A stretch of 60,046 nucleotides of DNA, from assembly GCF_002929355.1 (NCBI RefSeq), contig NZ_PJIR01000014.1, positions 1 to 60,046 of the forward strand, read 5' to 3'. The position numbers were made by a program, and so were the translations under genes. Every line of letters starts with the position of its first letter. The stretch's first letter is position 1. Under the pieces are notes generated by a model. That model was not told the origin of the DNA, did not search any database, and was given only the letters and a program-made list of their open reading frames with translations. Shown here in pieces: positions 1 through 8,128 of the stretch. Origin of the DNA: Arthrobacter sp. B0490. Lineage in GTDB: Bacteria; Actinomycetota; Actinomycetes; Actinomycetales; Micrococcaceae.

Positions 1-92
1 TTGATGCCGCCGAAGCGTTCCTTCTCCGCCGCGACGACGTCGTTGCGCCTGCTCCTCGGCGTACTCGCCCCGGAGGTATTCTCTGATGCCAT
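1..92 (-). CDS. 5' end of a truncated gene, probable YrzE-like membrane protein
   Basis: A minus-strand reading frame starts at an ATG at 92 and runs off the left edge after 30 codons. A good ribosome binding site (GAGGAG) lies 7 bases upstream. The translated N-terminus is hydrophilic and ends in the motif EKERFGGI. From memory, actinobacterial YrzE-type small membrane proteins carry a similar EK-x-FGGIK segment just before their first membrane helix. Only the cytoplasmic N-terminus is visible, so the family call is tentative. The gene is divergent from the PRC-barrel gene at 416. Confidence 0.5.
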   Translation of the reverse strand, partial: MASENTSGASTPRSRRNDVVAAEKERFGGI

Positions 93-415
93 GATGCTGC
101 TCCTCGGTCGGTGGATCACCGCGCCCTCCGCAGCGAATGCTGTCGGACGACAATGATCAGTCTGCTTACTACCGTGACTCCGCCCGGGTCGTGACCGCAA
201 CCTGATTGTTTTGCCCGGTGTGCAAGATTGCAGCGTTCGGGCCTGCCCTTCCGCGTCAGGCCGGGGCCGGGAGCGCTGCGGACCGCCACAGGGCAGGAGC
301 TCCCCGACGCGGAAAGTAGTAAGGAGGCTTGTTATGTGTTTGTGGCTTGCCTACAGTGAGGCGGGAGTGCAGTCCCCCGCTGCACGGTCACGGTTGCACA
401 TGCTAGGAGCACTAC
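93..415. other. intergenic region between two divergent genes
   Basis: This 323-base gap must hold the promoters of the truncated minus-strand gene and of the PRC-barrel gene at 416. No promoter could be placed with confidence. A strong Shine-Dalgarno-like AAGGAGG at 321-327 precedes an ATG at 334, but the frame it opens runs into the next gene and looks non-coding. Confidence 0.5.
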
Positions 416-1240
416 ATGATCACCTCACAGGATCTCGACCGCCTCACCGGCGGCAAGGGCACGGTCTACACCAACGACGGCGACAAGCTCGGCTCGATCG
501 GCGAGCTGTATGTCGACGACAGCACCGGGCAGCCCAGCTGGGTCACCGTCAACACGGGACTCTTCGGCACGAAGGAGACCTTCGTGCCGCTGCAGGACGC
601 CTCCGCGGACGGCAACGACCTCCGCGTCCCCTACTCCAAGGACCTCGTGAAGGACGCCCCGTCCGTCGAGCGTGACGGCCACCTGAGCCCGGAGGAGGAG
701 GAGCGCCTGTACCGGCACTACAGCCTCGGATCCGGCACGACGACGACCACGACGGACACGACGTCCGACCGGGGCCGCGAAGCCCCCGGCTTCCAGCCCG
801 GGGACGAGAAGGTGGACCGTTCGGAGAGCCGCGGAGTCGTGGGTCACGACACCTCGGGCCCGACGACCGACGACGCCATGACGCGCTCCAAGGAGGAGCT
901 CCGCGTCGGCACCGAGACGCACGAGGCCGGCAGGGCGCGCCTGCGCAAGCACGTCGTGACCGAGAACGTCAGCCAGACCGTCCCGGTGAGCCACGAGGAG
1001 GTCCGCGTCGAGCGCGAGCCGATCACGGATGCCAACCGCGGCGACGCCCTGGACGGCCCCGCCATCAGCGAGGAGGAGCACGAGGTGGTCCTGACCGAGG
1101 AGCGTCCCGTCGTGGAGAAGGAGGCCGTTCCCGTGGAGCGCGTCCGCCTCGACAAGGAGACGGTCACCGAGCAGCAGACCGTCAACGAGCAGGTACGGGA
1201 AGAGCGCATCGAGACCGAGGGCGACGGCACCCGCCGCTGA
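416..1240 (+). CDS. PRC-barrel and DUF2382 (YsnF-type) stress-response protein
   Basis: This 274-residue soluble protein has two recognisable parts. Residues about 1-80 form a PRC-barrel, with alternating strands and the typical D-G-D-K-L-G-S-I segment. After a Thr-rich linker (residues about 103-115), residues about 160-270 form the charged DUF2382/YsnF domain, rich in EE, RV and VEKE repeats. In other actinobacteria this pair is associated with general stress and desiccation responses; the biochemical activity is unknown. The ATG at 416 is supported by AGGAG at 405-409. The gene stands alone and is followed by a strong terminator. Role in stress is family knowledge; nothing in the local sequence proves it. 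Confidence 0.85.
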   Translation: MITSQDLDRLTGGKGTVYTNDGDKLGSIGELYVDDSTGQPSWVTVNTGLFGTKETFVPLQDASADGNDLRVPYSKDLVKDAPSVERDGHLSPEEEERLYRHYSLGSGTTTTTTDTTSDRGREAPGFQPGDEKVDRSESRGVVGHDTSGPTTDDAMTRSKEELRVGTETHEAGRARLRKHVVTENVSQTVPVSHEEVRVEREPITDANRGDALDGPAISEEEHEVVLTEERPVVEKEAVPVERVRLDKETVTEQQTVNEQVREERIETEGDGTRR

Positions 1241-1276
1241 CCCGCCGGTCGACACCGTTCGACCGACACCGCTCGA

Positions 1277-1310
1277 CCGAAGGGCGCGCCGATCACGGCG
1301 CGCCCTTCGG
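1277..1310 (+). terminator. intrinsic terminator after the PRC-barrel gene
   Basis: A perfect 14-bp inverted repeat (CCGAAGGGCGCGCC, 6-base loop) starts 37 bases after the stop codon. There is no following T-run, which is common for actinobacterial hairpin terminators. It may also serve transcripts arriving from the convergent GH3 gene. Confidence 0.8.
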
Positions 1311-1405
1311 TGCGTCACCCTCGTCCCGGGCATCCTCGCCCAGGTAGGTGGTCGGCGGCGTGGGGGACGCCGCTCGCACGCCGTCCGAGCGGCGTCGGGG
1401 CTCCG

Positions 1406-3742
1406 TCAGAGCGCCGTGACCCGCACGTCGCAGTGCAGCCGCCGGGTGTGGTCGACGCGCCGGACGGCCCCGGTCAGGGTGAGCGGCAGGGCAGCCCGGA
1501 TGTCACCGCTCGACGCTCCGAGGCGCAGTTCGAGGGCGCCCGGCTCCACGATCCGTGAGCCGTCGCGGCCCGTGAAGGACGCGACGTCCGCCGGCACGAC
1601 GAAGGAGACGCGAGCGGAGGACCCGGCCGCGAGCGGAACCCGCGCGTAGCCGACCAGCCGCTGCACGGGTCGCACGACCGACGCCACGGGATCGTGCAGG
1701 TACACCTGCACCACCTCGACGCCGTCGCGCTCCCCCGCGTTCGTCACCGTGACCTCGAGCCCGATCTCGCCGTCCGTGGCGAAGGCCTCCGCCCCCGATG
1801 CCGCGTCGGTCCACGTGAAGTGCGTGTAGCCGAGGCCGTGCCCGAAGGGGAACGCGGCCGTCGGGTCGATGTTGGACACCCCGCTGGACTGCGCCAGGGG
1901 CGCCGCGAGGTAGGTGGACGGCTGGGCGCCCGGTGACCCGGGGATGCTGACCGGGAGGCGCCCTGCGGGGTTGATCCGCCCGCTGAGCACTCCGGCGACG
2001 GCGCCGGCACCCTCCTCACCCGGGAAGAAGCCCTGGACGATCGCCGCCGCCCCGCTCGCCGCGGCACCGAGCGCGTACGGGCGTCCCGTGAGGAGCACGA
2101 CGACGACGGGCTTCCCGGTGGCGAGCAGTCCCTCGAGGAGTTGCTGCTGGACGCCCGGCAGGTCGAGCGACTCGGCATCGCATCCCTCGCCGCTGGTCCC
2201 CCGGCCGAAGAGTCCGGCCCGGTCCCCGAGGACGGCGACGACGACGTCCGACCCGCGCGCGACGGCGAGTGCCTCGTCGAAGCCGGTCGTCGCGCTGCCG
2301 TCGATCGTGCAGCCGGCGGCCGTGGTGATCTCGCTGCCGGCGAACTCCTCCCGCAGCGCCTCCGCGAGGGTGGGGATCCGGAGCCCCAGCTCGATCTCGG
2401 GGTGCTGCTCGCCGACGTGCGCCGGGAACGAGTAGCAGCCCAGGAAGGCGCGGTGGGTGTCGGCGTTGGGCCCGATCAGCGCGATGCGCGGCGTCCCCGC
2501 CAGGGGGAGGATGCCCGCGTTGCCCACCAGGACGATGGACTGCTCGGCCAGTCGGCGTGCGATGTCCCGATTGCTCGCGGGATCGAGGTCGACCCGGGGC
2601 GCCCCGCCCCCCGCGAGCGCCGACGGCACGGCGGACCAGTCCGCGTCGAGCAGTCCCAGGTCCAGTTTCTGCCGCAGCACGCGGCGCAGTGCCCGGTCGA
2701 CGAGGTCCTCGTCGAGGCGTCCGCCGTCGATCTCGGCGATGAGGTGGTCCCCGAAGGTGTGCACGGTGGGCAGCTCGACGTCGACGCCGGCGGTGAGCGC
2801 TGCGGCGGCGGCCTCACCGAGGGTCGCTGCGACGCGGTGGAGCTCCTTGAGGAACGCGATGCCGAAGTAGTCGGCGACCACCGTGCCGTCGAAACCCCAG
2901 GTGTCGCGGAGCAGTGAGGTCAGGAGCGAGGCGTCGGCCGCCGTGGGTACGCCGTCGATGTCCGTGTAGGCGTGCATGACGGAGCGGACACCGGATTCGC
3001 GGACGGCCATCTCGAACGGCGGGAGGAGCACATCGGCGCGCTCCCGCTCCCCGATCGAGACGGGCGCGAGGTTGCGGCCCGCCTTCGACGCCGAGTACCC
3101 GACGAAGTGCTTCAGCGTCGCGACGACGCCTGCCTGCTCGAGTCCCTGCACGTACGCCGTCGCGACCGTCCCGATCAGGTAGGGGTCCTCGCCGATGGTC
3201 TCCTCGACCCTGCCCCAGCGGGCGTCCCGCACCACGTCGAGCACGGGGGCGAGGCCCTGGTGGACCCCCACCGAGCGGAGGTCCGCGCCGATCGCGGCGG
3301 ACATCGTCCGCACGAGGTCAGGGTCGAAGGTGGCGCCCCAGGCGAGGGGCACCGGGTACGCCGTCGCCTTCCACGCGGCGAAGCCGGCGAGGCACTCCTC
3401 GTGGACGAGGGCGGGGATGCCGAAGCGGTTGGCCGCGGCGATGCGTTCCTGGGTCCGCTGCAGTGACAGCGCACCCAGGCCGGGCTCGACCGGTGCCGTC
3501 CCGAAGGGGCGCGTCAGCTGGCCGAGGCCGTGGGGCAGGAGCTCGTCGAGATCCACGGCGTCGTTCATCTCGTGCTGGTGCGGGGCGACCTCGCCGCCCT
3601 CGGTGTTGGCGCCGACCCACACGCCGACCAGTTGGGCGACCTTCTCCCGGAGGGTCATCTCGGCGACCAGCGCCTCGACGCGGTCCTCGGGTGCGGCGCC
3701 GCGGTCCCGCCAGGGGGCGTCGTTCAGTGTTGTCTCAGTCAT
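1406..3742 (-). CDS. glycoside hydrolase family 3 beta-glycosidase (beta-xylosidase or beta-glucosidase)
   Basis: This 778-residue enzyme hydrolyses terminal non-reducing beta-linked sugars. The N-terminal GH3 barrel carries the nucleophile Asp in V-V-A-D-Y-F-G at about residue 290. The alpha/beta sandwich domain has G-T-S-G-E-G at about residue 517, with the likely acid/base Glu. Residues about 650-770 form the C-terminal fibronectin-III-like domain. No signal peptide is seen, so it should act on imported oligosaccharides. The start at 3742 was chosen over an upstream extension because it lies two bases after the permease stop, in a TGATCATG junction with GGAAAG ahead. It is the last gene of a binding protein, two permeases and glycosidase operon, the same order as Streptomyces bxlEFGA. 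That points to xylobiose, though cellobiose cannot be excluded. Confidence 0.9.
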   Translation of the reverse strand: MTETTLNDAPWRDRGAAPEDRVEALVAEMTLREKVAQLVGVWVGANTEGGEVAPHQHEMNDAVDLDELLPHGLGQLTRPFGTAPVEPGLGALSLQRTQERIAAANRFGIPALVHEECLAGFAAWKATAYPVPLAWGATFDPDLVRTMSAAIGADLRSVGVHQGLAPVLDVVRDARWGRVEETIGEDPYLIGTVATAYVQGLEQAGVVATLKHFVGYSASKAGRNLAPVSIGERERADVLLPPFEMAVRESGVRSVMHAYTDIDGVPTAADASLLTSLLRDTWGFDGTVVADYFGIAFLKELHRVAATLGEAAAAALTAGVDVELPTVHTFGDHLIAEIDGGRLDEDLVDRALRRVLRQKLDLGLLDADWSAVPSALAGGGAPRVDLDPASNRDIARRLAEQSIVLVGNAGILPLAGTPRIALIGPNADTHRAFLGCYSFPAHVGEQHPEIELGLRIPTLAEALREEFAGSEITTAAGCTIDGSATTGFDEALAVARGSDVVVAVLGDRAGLFGRGTSGEGCDAESLDLPGVQQQLLEGLLATGKPVVVVLLTGRPYALGAAASGAAAIVQGFFPGEEGAGAVAGVLSGRINPAGRLPVSIPGSPGAQPSTYLAAPLAQSSGVSNIDPTAAFPFGHGLGYTHFTWTDAASGAEAFATDGEIGLEVTVTNAGERDGVEVVQVYLHDPVASVVRPVQRLVGYARVPLAAGSSARVSFVVPADVASFTGRDGSRIVEPGALELRLGASSGDIRAALPLTLTGAVRRVDHTRRLHCDVRVTAL

Positions 3743-3744
3743 GA

Positions 3745-4563
3745 TCACTTTCCGCCAGCGCCCATGAGGCCCTGGACAAGCGCGCGTCGCGCGAAGAGGT
3801 AGACGAGCAGGACGGGCACCATGGAGAGCGTGACCGCGGCGAGCAGCCCCGGGATGTTGATGCCGTACTGCGTCTGGAAGTTGAAGAGGCCGAGCGTCAC
3901 CACGCGGGTGCTCTCGGACTGGGTGAGGATCAGCGGGAACAGGAAGCCGTTCCACGCCTGCAGTGCGGAGAAGACGGCGATCGTCGAGATGCCGCCCTTG
4001 GACAGGGGCAGCACCAGGCGGAAGAACGCCCGGGCCGGGCTCGCCCCGTCCATGGCCATCGCCTCGTACAGCTCACCCGTGATGTCGCGCATGGTCCCGC
4101 TGAGGATCAGCGTGCAGATGGGCAGCGCGAACGCGGCGGTGGGCAGGATGATGCCGAGCAGGTTGTCGTACAGTCCCACGGCGTTGATCAGGTAGAACAC
4201 CGGCACGATCACCGCCTGCGCGGGGATGGCGAGGCCCAGGAGGAAGAAGCGGAACACGAAGGACGCTCCTCTGCTCCGGCTGCGCACGATCGCGTAGCTG
4301 AGCGGCGGGACGAGCAGCAGGACGATGGCGACGACGCCTACGGTCACCACGACGGTGTTGAGGAAGTACCGGCCGAAGCCGCTCGTGATCGCGTCCGCGT
4401 AGTTCTGCAGCGTGAAGCTCGTGGGGAAGGACAGGGGGCCGTTGTCGCCGAACTCCTCCCGCGTCTGGAACGTGCCCGAGAGCATCACGTACAGCGGGAT
4501 GGCGACGATCAGCAGCCAGATGAAGGAGCCGACACCGGCAGCGTAGTTGGGGCGGGTCTTCAT
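3745..4563 (-). CDS. carbohydrate ABC transporter permease (MalG/BxlG type)
   Basis: This 272-residue inner-membrane permease has about six predicted helices. It carries the EAA loop that contacts the ATPase, seen as E-A-M-A-M-D-G-A at about residue 165. It pairs with the permease encoded just upstream and the lipoprotein binding protein. Start codon and upstream stop overlap by one base (TGATG), so translation is coupled. No ATPase gene is present; as in other actinobacterial CUT1 systems, a shared MsiK-like ATPase encoded elsewhere is expected. This is family knowledge, not visible here. Confidence 0.9.
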   Translation of the reverse strand: MKTRPNYAAGVGSFIWLLIVAIPLYVMLSGTFQTREEFGDNGPLSFPTSFTLQNYADAITSGFGRYFLNTVVVTVGVVAIVLLLVPPLSYAIVRSRSRGASFVFRFFLLGLAIPAQAVIVPVFYLINAVGLYDNLLGIILPTAAFALPICTLILSGTMRDITGELYEAMAMDGASPARAFFRLVLPLSKGGISTIAVFSALQAWNGFLFPLILTQSESTRVVTLGLFNFQTQYGINIPGLLAAVTLSMVPVLLVYLFARRALVQGLMGAGGK

Positions 4564-5510
4564 CACAGGCCTTCCAGCGAGCTGTTCATCTTGTCGTAGC
4601 CGGACACCTTGACCACCACGAGGGAGATCAGGGTCGCGACGACGACGAGCACGAGGGCGATCGCGCTGCCGACGCCGAAGTCGAAGCTCTGGAACGCCTC
4701 CTGGTACATGTAGAAGGCGGTGATGGTGGTGTCCGTCCCGGGTCCGCCGTTGGTCAGGATGAGCACGGTCTCGAAGGTCGTCAGGCCGCCGACCACCATC
4801 AGGATGATCGAGGTGATCGCCGTGTTGCGCAGCTGCGGCAGGGTGATGGAGAAGAACTGCCGCACCGTGCCCGCGCCGTCGATCGACGCGGCCTGGTAGA
4901 GCACGGTCGGGATGCCCTTGGCGGCACCCTGGTAGATGAGGGTGTGGAAGGGCGTGAACTGCCACATGCCCACGAAGATGAGGACGCCGATGGCGCCGGC
5001 CTGCGTGCCGAGCAGATTGCCGTCACCGAAGAGCCAGGGCAGCTGCCCCGGGAGGCCGAAGTTCGGATCGAGCAGAGCCCGCCACAGCACCGAGATGGCG
5101 GCCGAGGACAGCAGCAGCGGGATGAAGTAGATGGCGCTGAGGACGGCACGATTGCGCTGGTGACCCGCAGCCCAGACGCCGAGCAGGATGCTCAGCGGCG
5201 TCTGCGTCACCACGCCGAGCACGATGAACAGCAGGCTGAGCCAGAGGCTCTTGAGCATCACGGGATCGGCGACGAGCGTCTCCCAGTTCTCGAACCCCAC
5301 GAACTCCGGATCACCGAGGCCGCTCCACGAGGTGAAGGACAGGACGGCGACCGCGGCCAGCGGCACGAGCGCGAAGAGCGCGAAGAAGATGGTGGCGGGC
5401 AGGGCCCAGGCGAAGCCGGGGCGCCCCACGGAGGAGGCGCCCGAGCGGGCCGGGCGGCTCTCGGTGGAGCCGCCCGGCCCTGCCTGCCTGCGGGTTGCAA
5501 GCGTTGTCAT
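4563..5510 (-). CDS. carbohydrate ABC transporter permease (MalF/UgpA/BxlF type)
   Basis: This 315-residue membrane protein is the second permease subunit of the CUT1 sugar importer. A 30-residue hydrophilic N-terminus precedes the first membrane segment. The EAA loop appears as Y-Q-A-A-S-I-D-G-A at about residue 210. It lies 8 bases downstream of the binding-protein gene and overlaps the second permease by one base. Expression is expected from the LacI-controlled promoter in front of the binding protein. Confidence 0.9.
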   Translation of the reverse strand: MTTLATRRQAGPGGSTESRPARSGASSVGRPGFAWALPATIFFALFALVPLAAVAVLSFTSWSGLGDPEFVGFENWETLVADPVMLKSLWLSLLFIVLGVVTQTPLSILLGVWAAGHQRNRAVLSAIYFIPLLLSSAAISVLWRALLDPNFGLPGQLPWLFGDGNLLGTQAGAIGVLIFVGMWQFTPFHTLIYQGAAKGIPTVLYQAASIDGAGTVRQFFSITLPQLRNTAITSIILMVVGGLTTFETVLILTNGGPGTDTTITAFYMYQEAFQSFDFGVGSAIALVLVVVATLISLVVVKVSGYDKMNSSLEGL

Positions 5511-5518
5511 GGTTGGTC

Positions 5519-6820
5519 CTACAGTCCCTGCATCGCCTTGATGAAGCCGTCTTCATCGATCTGGCCGCTGAAGAACTGGGACACGGCGGTGTGGATGGTG
5601 ACGGTCGCCTCGGGCGGGTACGCCTGGTCCCAGGAGAGCTGGAAGTTGGGCGCGTCCTTCACGAGGTCGAACTGGTACTTCGCATACTCGGGGTTGGAGG
5701 CCTCGTCGAGGAACTCCTCCGTGTTGGTGGTGGTGGGCAGGTTGCCGATGGCGATCTGCTCCTGCACGAACTCGTCCGAGTACATGAGCTTCAGGAACTC
5801 GGCTGCCTCCTCGGGATACCGGGTGTCCTTGTGGACCGAGTAGAAGTTGTTCGTGTTGCCGGCCAGGTTGTGGGGGTCGCCCTTGCCACCCTCGATCTCC
5901 GGGAACTCGCTGTAGCTGAGCACGTTCTCCGCGAACTCGGGGTCGGCGTCCAGGTGGGTCGCGTAGGCCCAGGAACCCATGAGCTCGAAGCCGGCACGGC
6001 CGCTCGAGAGCAGGGTGGGCGAACCGCCGTCGGTGAACTTGACGGAGTCGAAGTTGGTGCCGAAGGCGCCGGCGTCGATCAGCTCGCGCAGCTTGCCGAG
6101 CGCCTCGCGGCTCTCCTCGGAGTCCCACACCTCGGTGTCGCCGTCGAGCGCGGCCTGGAAGAGGCCCTCGCCTGCCACGCGGTCGAACACGTACTGGAAC
6201 CACATCTGGGTGGGCCACTGGTCCGCGCCGCCGAGCGCGATCGGGGTCACGCCGGCCGCCTTCAGCCTCTCGACGTCCTCCAGCAGTTCGTCCCACGTGG
6301 CGGGAGGCGCGTCGATGCCCGCCTGCTTCAGCACCTCGGAGTTGCTGAAGAGCATCACGGGCTGGGTACCGCGCATCGGGACACCGTAGCTCTTGCCGTC
6401 GATCTCGGCCGTCTCGAAGACCGAGGGCAGGAAGGCGTCCTTGAGCTTCGGGTCCTCCTCGATGAAGTCGTCGAGAGGCAGCAGCAGGTCGGCCTTCACG
6501 AAGTTCGCGATGCTTCCACCGCCCCAGTTGAAGAAGACGTCGGGAGCAGAATCGGTGTCGATGATGGTCTGCAGCTTCGTCTGGTAGTCGGCGCCGGGGA
6601 TCGTGTCGAGCACGACCTTCACGTCCGACGTCTCGTTGAACTTCGCTACCATCGCCTCCTCGACCTTGTTGCTCGCGTCGCCGTACACGGCCACGTGCAG
6701 CTCGTTCTCGGGCCGGCTCGACGCGTCGCCACCCCCTCCGCCGCATCCGGCGAGGGTGAGGCCGAGCATCATGACCGCGGTCCCCGCGAGACCGCGGGAC
6801 ATCCAGGTTCGGTTGTTCAT
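5519..6820 (-). CDS. extracellular sugar-binding lipoprotein (BxlE-like)
   Basis: This 433-residue family 1 solute-binding protein captures the sugar for the two permeases downstream. The ATG at 6820 was chosen because GAGAGG lies 9 bases upstream and the protein then begins with a normal lipoprotein signal: basic residues, a hydrophobic stretch, lipobox L-A-G-C at about residue 24, then a poly-Gly linker. A longer reading frame from further upstream would bury that signal. It is the first gene of the operon and divergent from the LacI regulator, with operator-like repeats between them. Confidence 0.92.
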   Translation of the reverse strand: MNNRTWMSRGLAGTAVMMLGLTLAGCGGGGGDASSRPENELHVAVYGDASNKVEEAMVAKFNETSDVKVVLDTIPGADYQTKLQTIIDTDSAPDVFFNWGGGSIANFVKADLLLPLDDFIEEDPKLKDAFLPSVFETAEIDGKSYGVPMRGTQPVMLFSNSEVLKQAGIDAPPATWDELLEDVERLKAAGVTPIALGGADQWPTQMWFQYVFDRVAGEGLFQAALDGDTEVWDSEESREALGKLRELIDAGAFGTNFDSVKFTDGGSPTLLSSGRAGFELMGSWAYATHLDADPEFAENVLSYSEFPEIEGGKGDPHNLAGNTNNFYSVHKDTRYPEEAAEFLKLMYSDEFVQEQIAIGNLPTTTNTEEFLDEASNPEYAKYQFDLVKDAPNFQLSWDQAYPPEATVTIHTAVSQFFSGQIDEDGFIKAMQGL

Positions 6821-6833
6821 CGTTGAACGCCTC

Positions 6834-6860
6834 TCGAAAGTTTCGACCATAAGATCGAAA
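6834..6860. promoter_or_regulatory. LacI-type operator cluster TCGAAA-G-TTTCGA plus a third half-site
   Basis: A 13-base palindrome TCGAAA-G-TTTCGA (6834-6846) is followed by another TCGAAA at 6855-6860, so two TCGAAAG copies are spaced exactly 21 bases apart, two helical turns. It sits in the leader of the binding-protein operon between that gene and the LacI gene. The core CGAA-N-TTCG matches, as I recall it, the site reported for the Streptomyces xylobiose regulator BxlR. Direct reading of the repeat is certain; the regulator assignment is inference. Confidence 0.65.
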
Positions 6861-6876
6861 GTGTTGTAATGCGTCG

Positions 6877-6906
6877 AGTGTATGTAGCAGTCCTCCGCCA
6901 GCGCAA
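6877..6906 (-). promoter_or_regulatory. possible promoter of the sugar-uptake operon
   Basis: On the minus strand TTGCGC (6906-6901) and TACACT (6882-6877) are spaced by 18 bases. Transcription starting about 7 bases later would place the TCGAAA operators just downstream in the leader, a normal position for LacI repression. The match to consensus is only moderate. Confidence 0.35.
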
Positions 6907-6985
6907 GGCCGAGTGTGCAGCCGGTCACATTTCGCGACGAACGGCGTCCGCTACGCCGCGAATGCGCGGGGGTAAGCTATCGCTC

Positions 6986-8044
6986 ATGTCGATTCCGGCG
7001 GACGAACCGCGCGTCACTCTCGCCCAGCTCGCCGCGAAAGCAGGGGTGTCCCTCTCCACCATCTCCAAGGTGCTCAACGGTCGCACCGACGTGTCGCCGA
7101 CAACACGGGCGAAAGTTGAGGAGCTCCTCGAGGAACACGGCTACCGGCGGCGCAAGGTCTCCACCGCCAAGGCGGGCCTGGTGGAACTCGTGTTCCACGA
7201 ACTGGAGAGCGCGTGGGCGCTCGAACTCATCCGCGGCGTGGAGAACGTCGCCCGCAGCCACGGCCTGAGCGTCGTCCTCACGGAGACCGGCTCGCGCCAC
7301 GCCCCCGGACTGGAGTGGATCGAGGGCGTCATGTCGAGACGCCCCGCCGGCGTCGTCCTCGTGTTCTCGGAACTGCCCCAGGACTTCCGAGCCAAGCTCG
7401 ACGCACGGTCCATCCCGTTCGTCATCATCGACCCTGCGGGCGACCCCTCCCCCGATGTCCCCTCGGTGGGGTCCGCCAACTGGTCCGGCGGGATGATGGC
7501 GACGCGGCACCTGATCGACCTCGGCCACACGCGCATCGCGGCGATCAGCGGGCCGGAGGACATGATGTGCTCCCTGGCGAGGATCGACGGATACCGCTCG
7601 GCCATGAACATGGCGTCCCTGCCGATCGACCCGTCGTTCATCAGGTTCGGGAACTTCCACGTGGACGGCGGACGCGACCACGCCTTCTCCCTGCTGCGCG
7701 GCCCCCGTCCGCCCACCGCGATCTTCGCCGGCAGCGACCTCCAGGCCCTGGGCGTGCTCGACGCCGCCCGCCAGATCGGGCTCCGCGTTCCCGAGGAACT
7801 CTCGATCGTGGGGTACGACGACCTGCCGGTCGCGCAGTGGTCGAGCCCCGCCCTCACCACCGTCCACCAGCCGCTCATCCAGATGGCCGAGGAAGCCACC
7901 CGCATGGTCCTGCGCCTGCGCGACGGGCACCGCCCCGACAACCTGCGGCTCGACCTCGCGACGAGTCTCGTGGTGCGCCAGAGCACGTCCCCGCCCTCGG
8001 ACGGCGTGCTGACGGTGGACGGCCCGATCGGCCAGCGGGCCTGA
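6986..8044 (+). CDS. LacI-family transcriptional regulator of the sugar operon
   Basis: This 352-residue protein has an N-terminal LacI helix-turn-helix (residues about 9-30, L-A-A-K-A-G-V-S-L-S-T-I) with the hinge helix after it, and a periplasmic-binding-protein-like ligand domain. It is divergent from the sugar importer and probably represses it until the sugar binds. The ATG at 6986 was preferred to an upstream in-frame start because the HTH then begins at the usual position. A -10-like TAAGCT seven bases before the ATG suggests a leaderless transcript. Confidence 0.9.
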   Translation: MSIPADEPRVTLAQLAAKAGVSLSTISKVLNGRTDVSPTTRAKVEELLEEHGYRRRKVSTAKAGLVELVFHELESAWALELIRGVENVARSHGLSVVLTETGSRHAPGLEWIEGVMSRRPAGVVLVFSELPQDFRAKLDARSIPFVIIDPAGDPSPDVPSVGSANWSGGMMATRHLIDLGHTRIAAISGPEDMMCSLARIDGYRSAMNMASLPIDPSFIRFGNFHVDGGRDHAFSLLRGPRPPTAIFAGSDLQALGVLDAARQIGLRVPEELSIVGYDDLPVAQWSSPALTTVHQPLIQMAEEATRMVLRLRDGHRPDNLRLDLATSLVVRQSTSPPSDGVLTVDGPIGQRA

Positions 8045-8128
8045 GTCACGCCCGACCGGCGTCTCGTTACGATGGAGGTCCGACCAGGCGCACAGAGGGC
8101 TCCTGCATGACGAAGGGGGATCCGGGCC

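Noticed and set aside
334..675. Frame opened by an ATG behind a strong AAGGAGG
   Set aside because: It overlaps the start of the PRC-barrel gene in another frame and its product is an Arg/His-rich sequence typical of an out-of-frame reading of GC-rich DNA.
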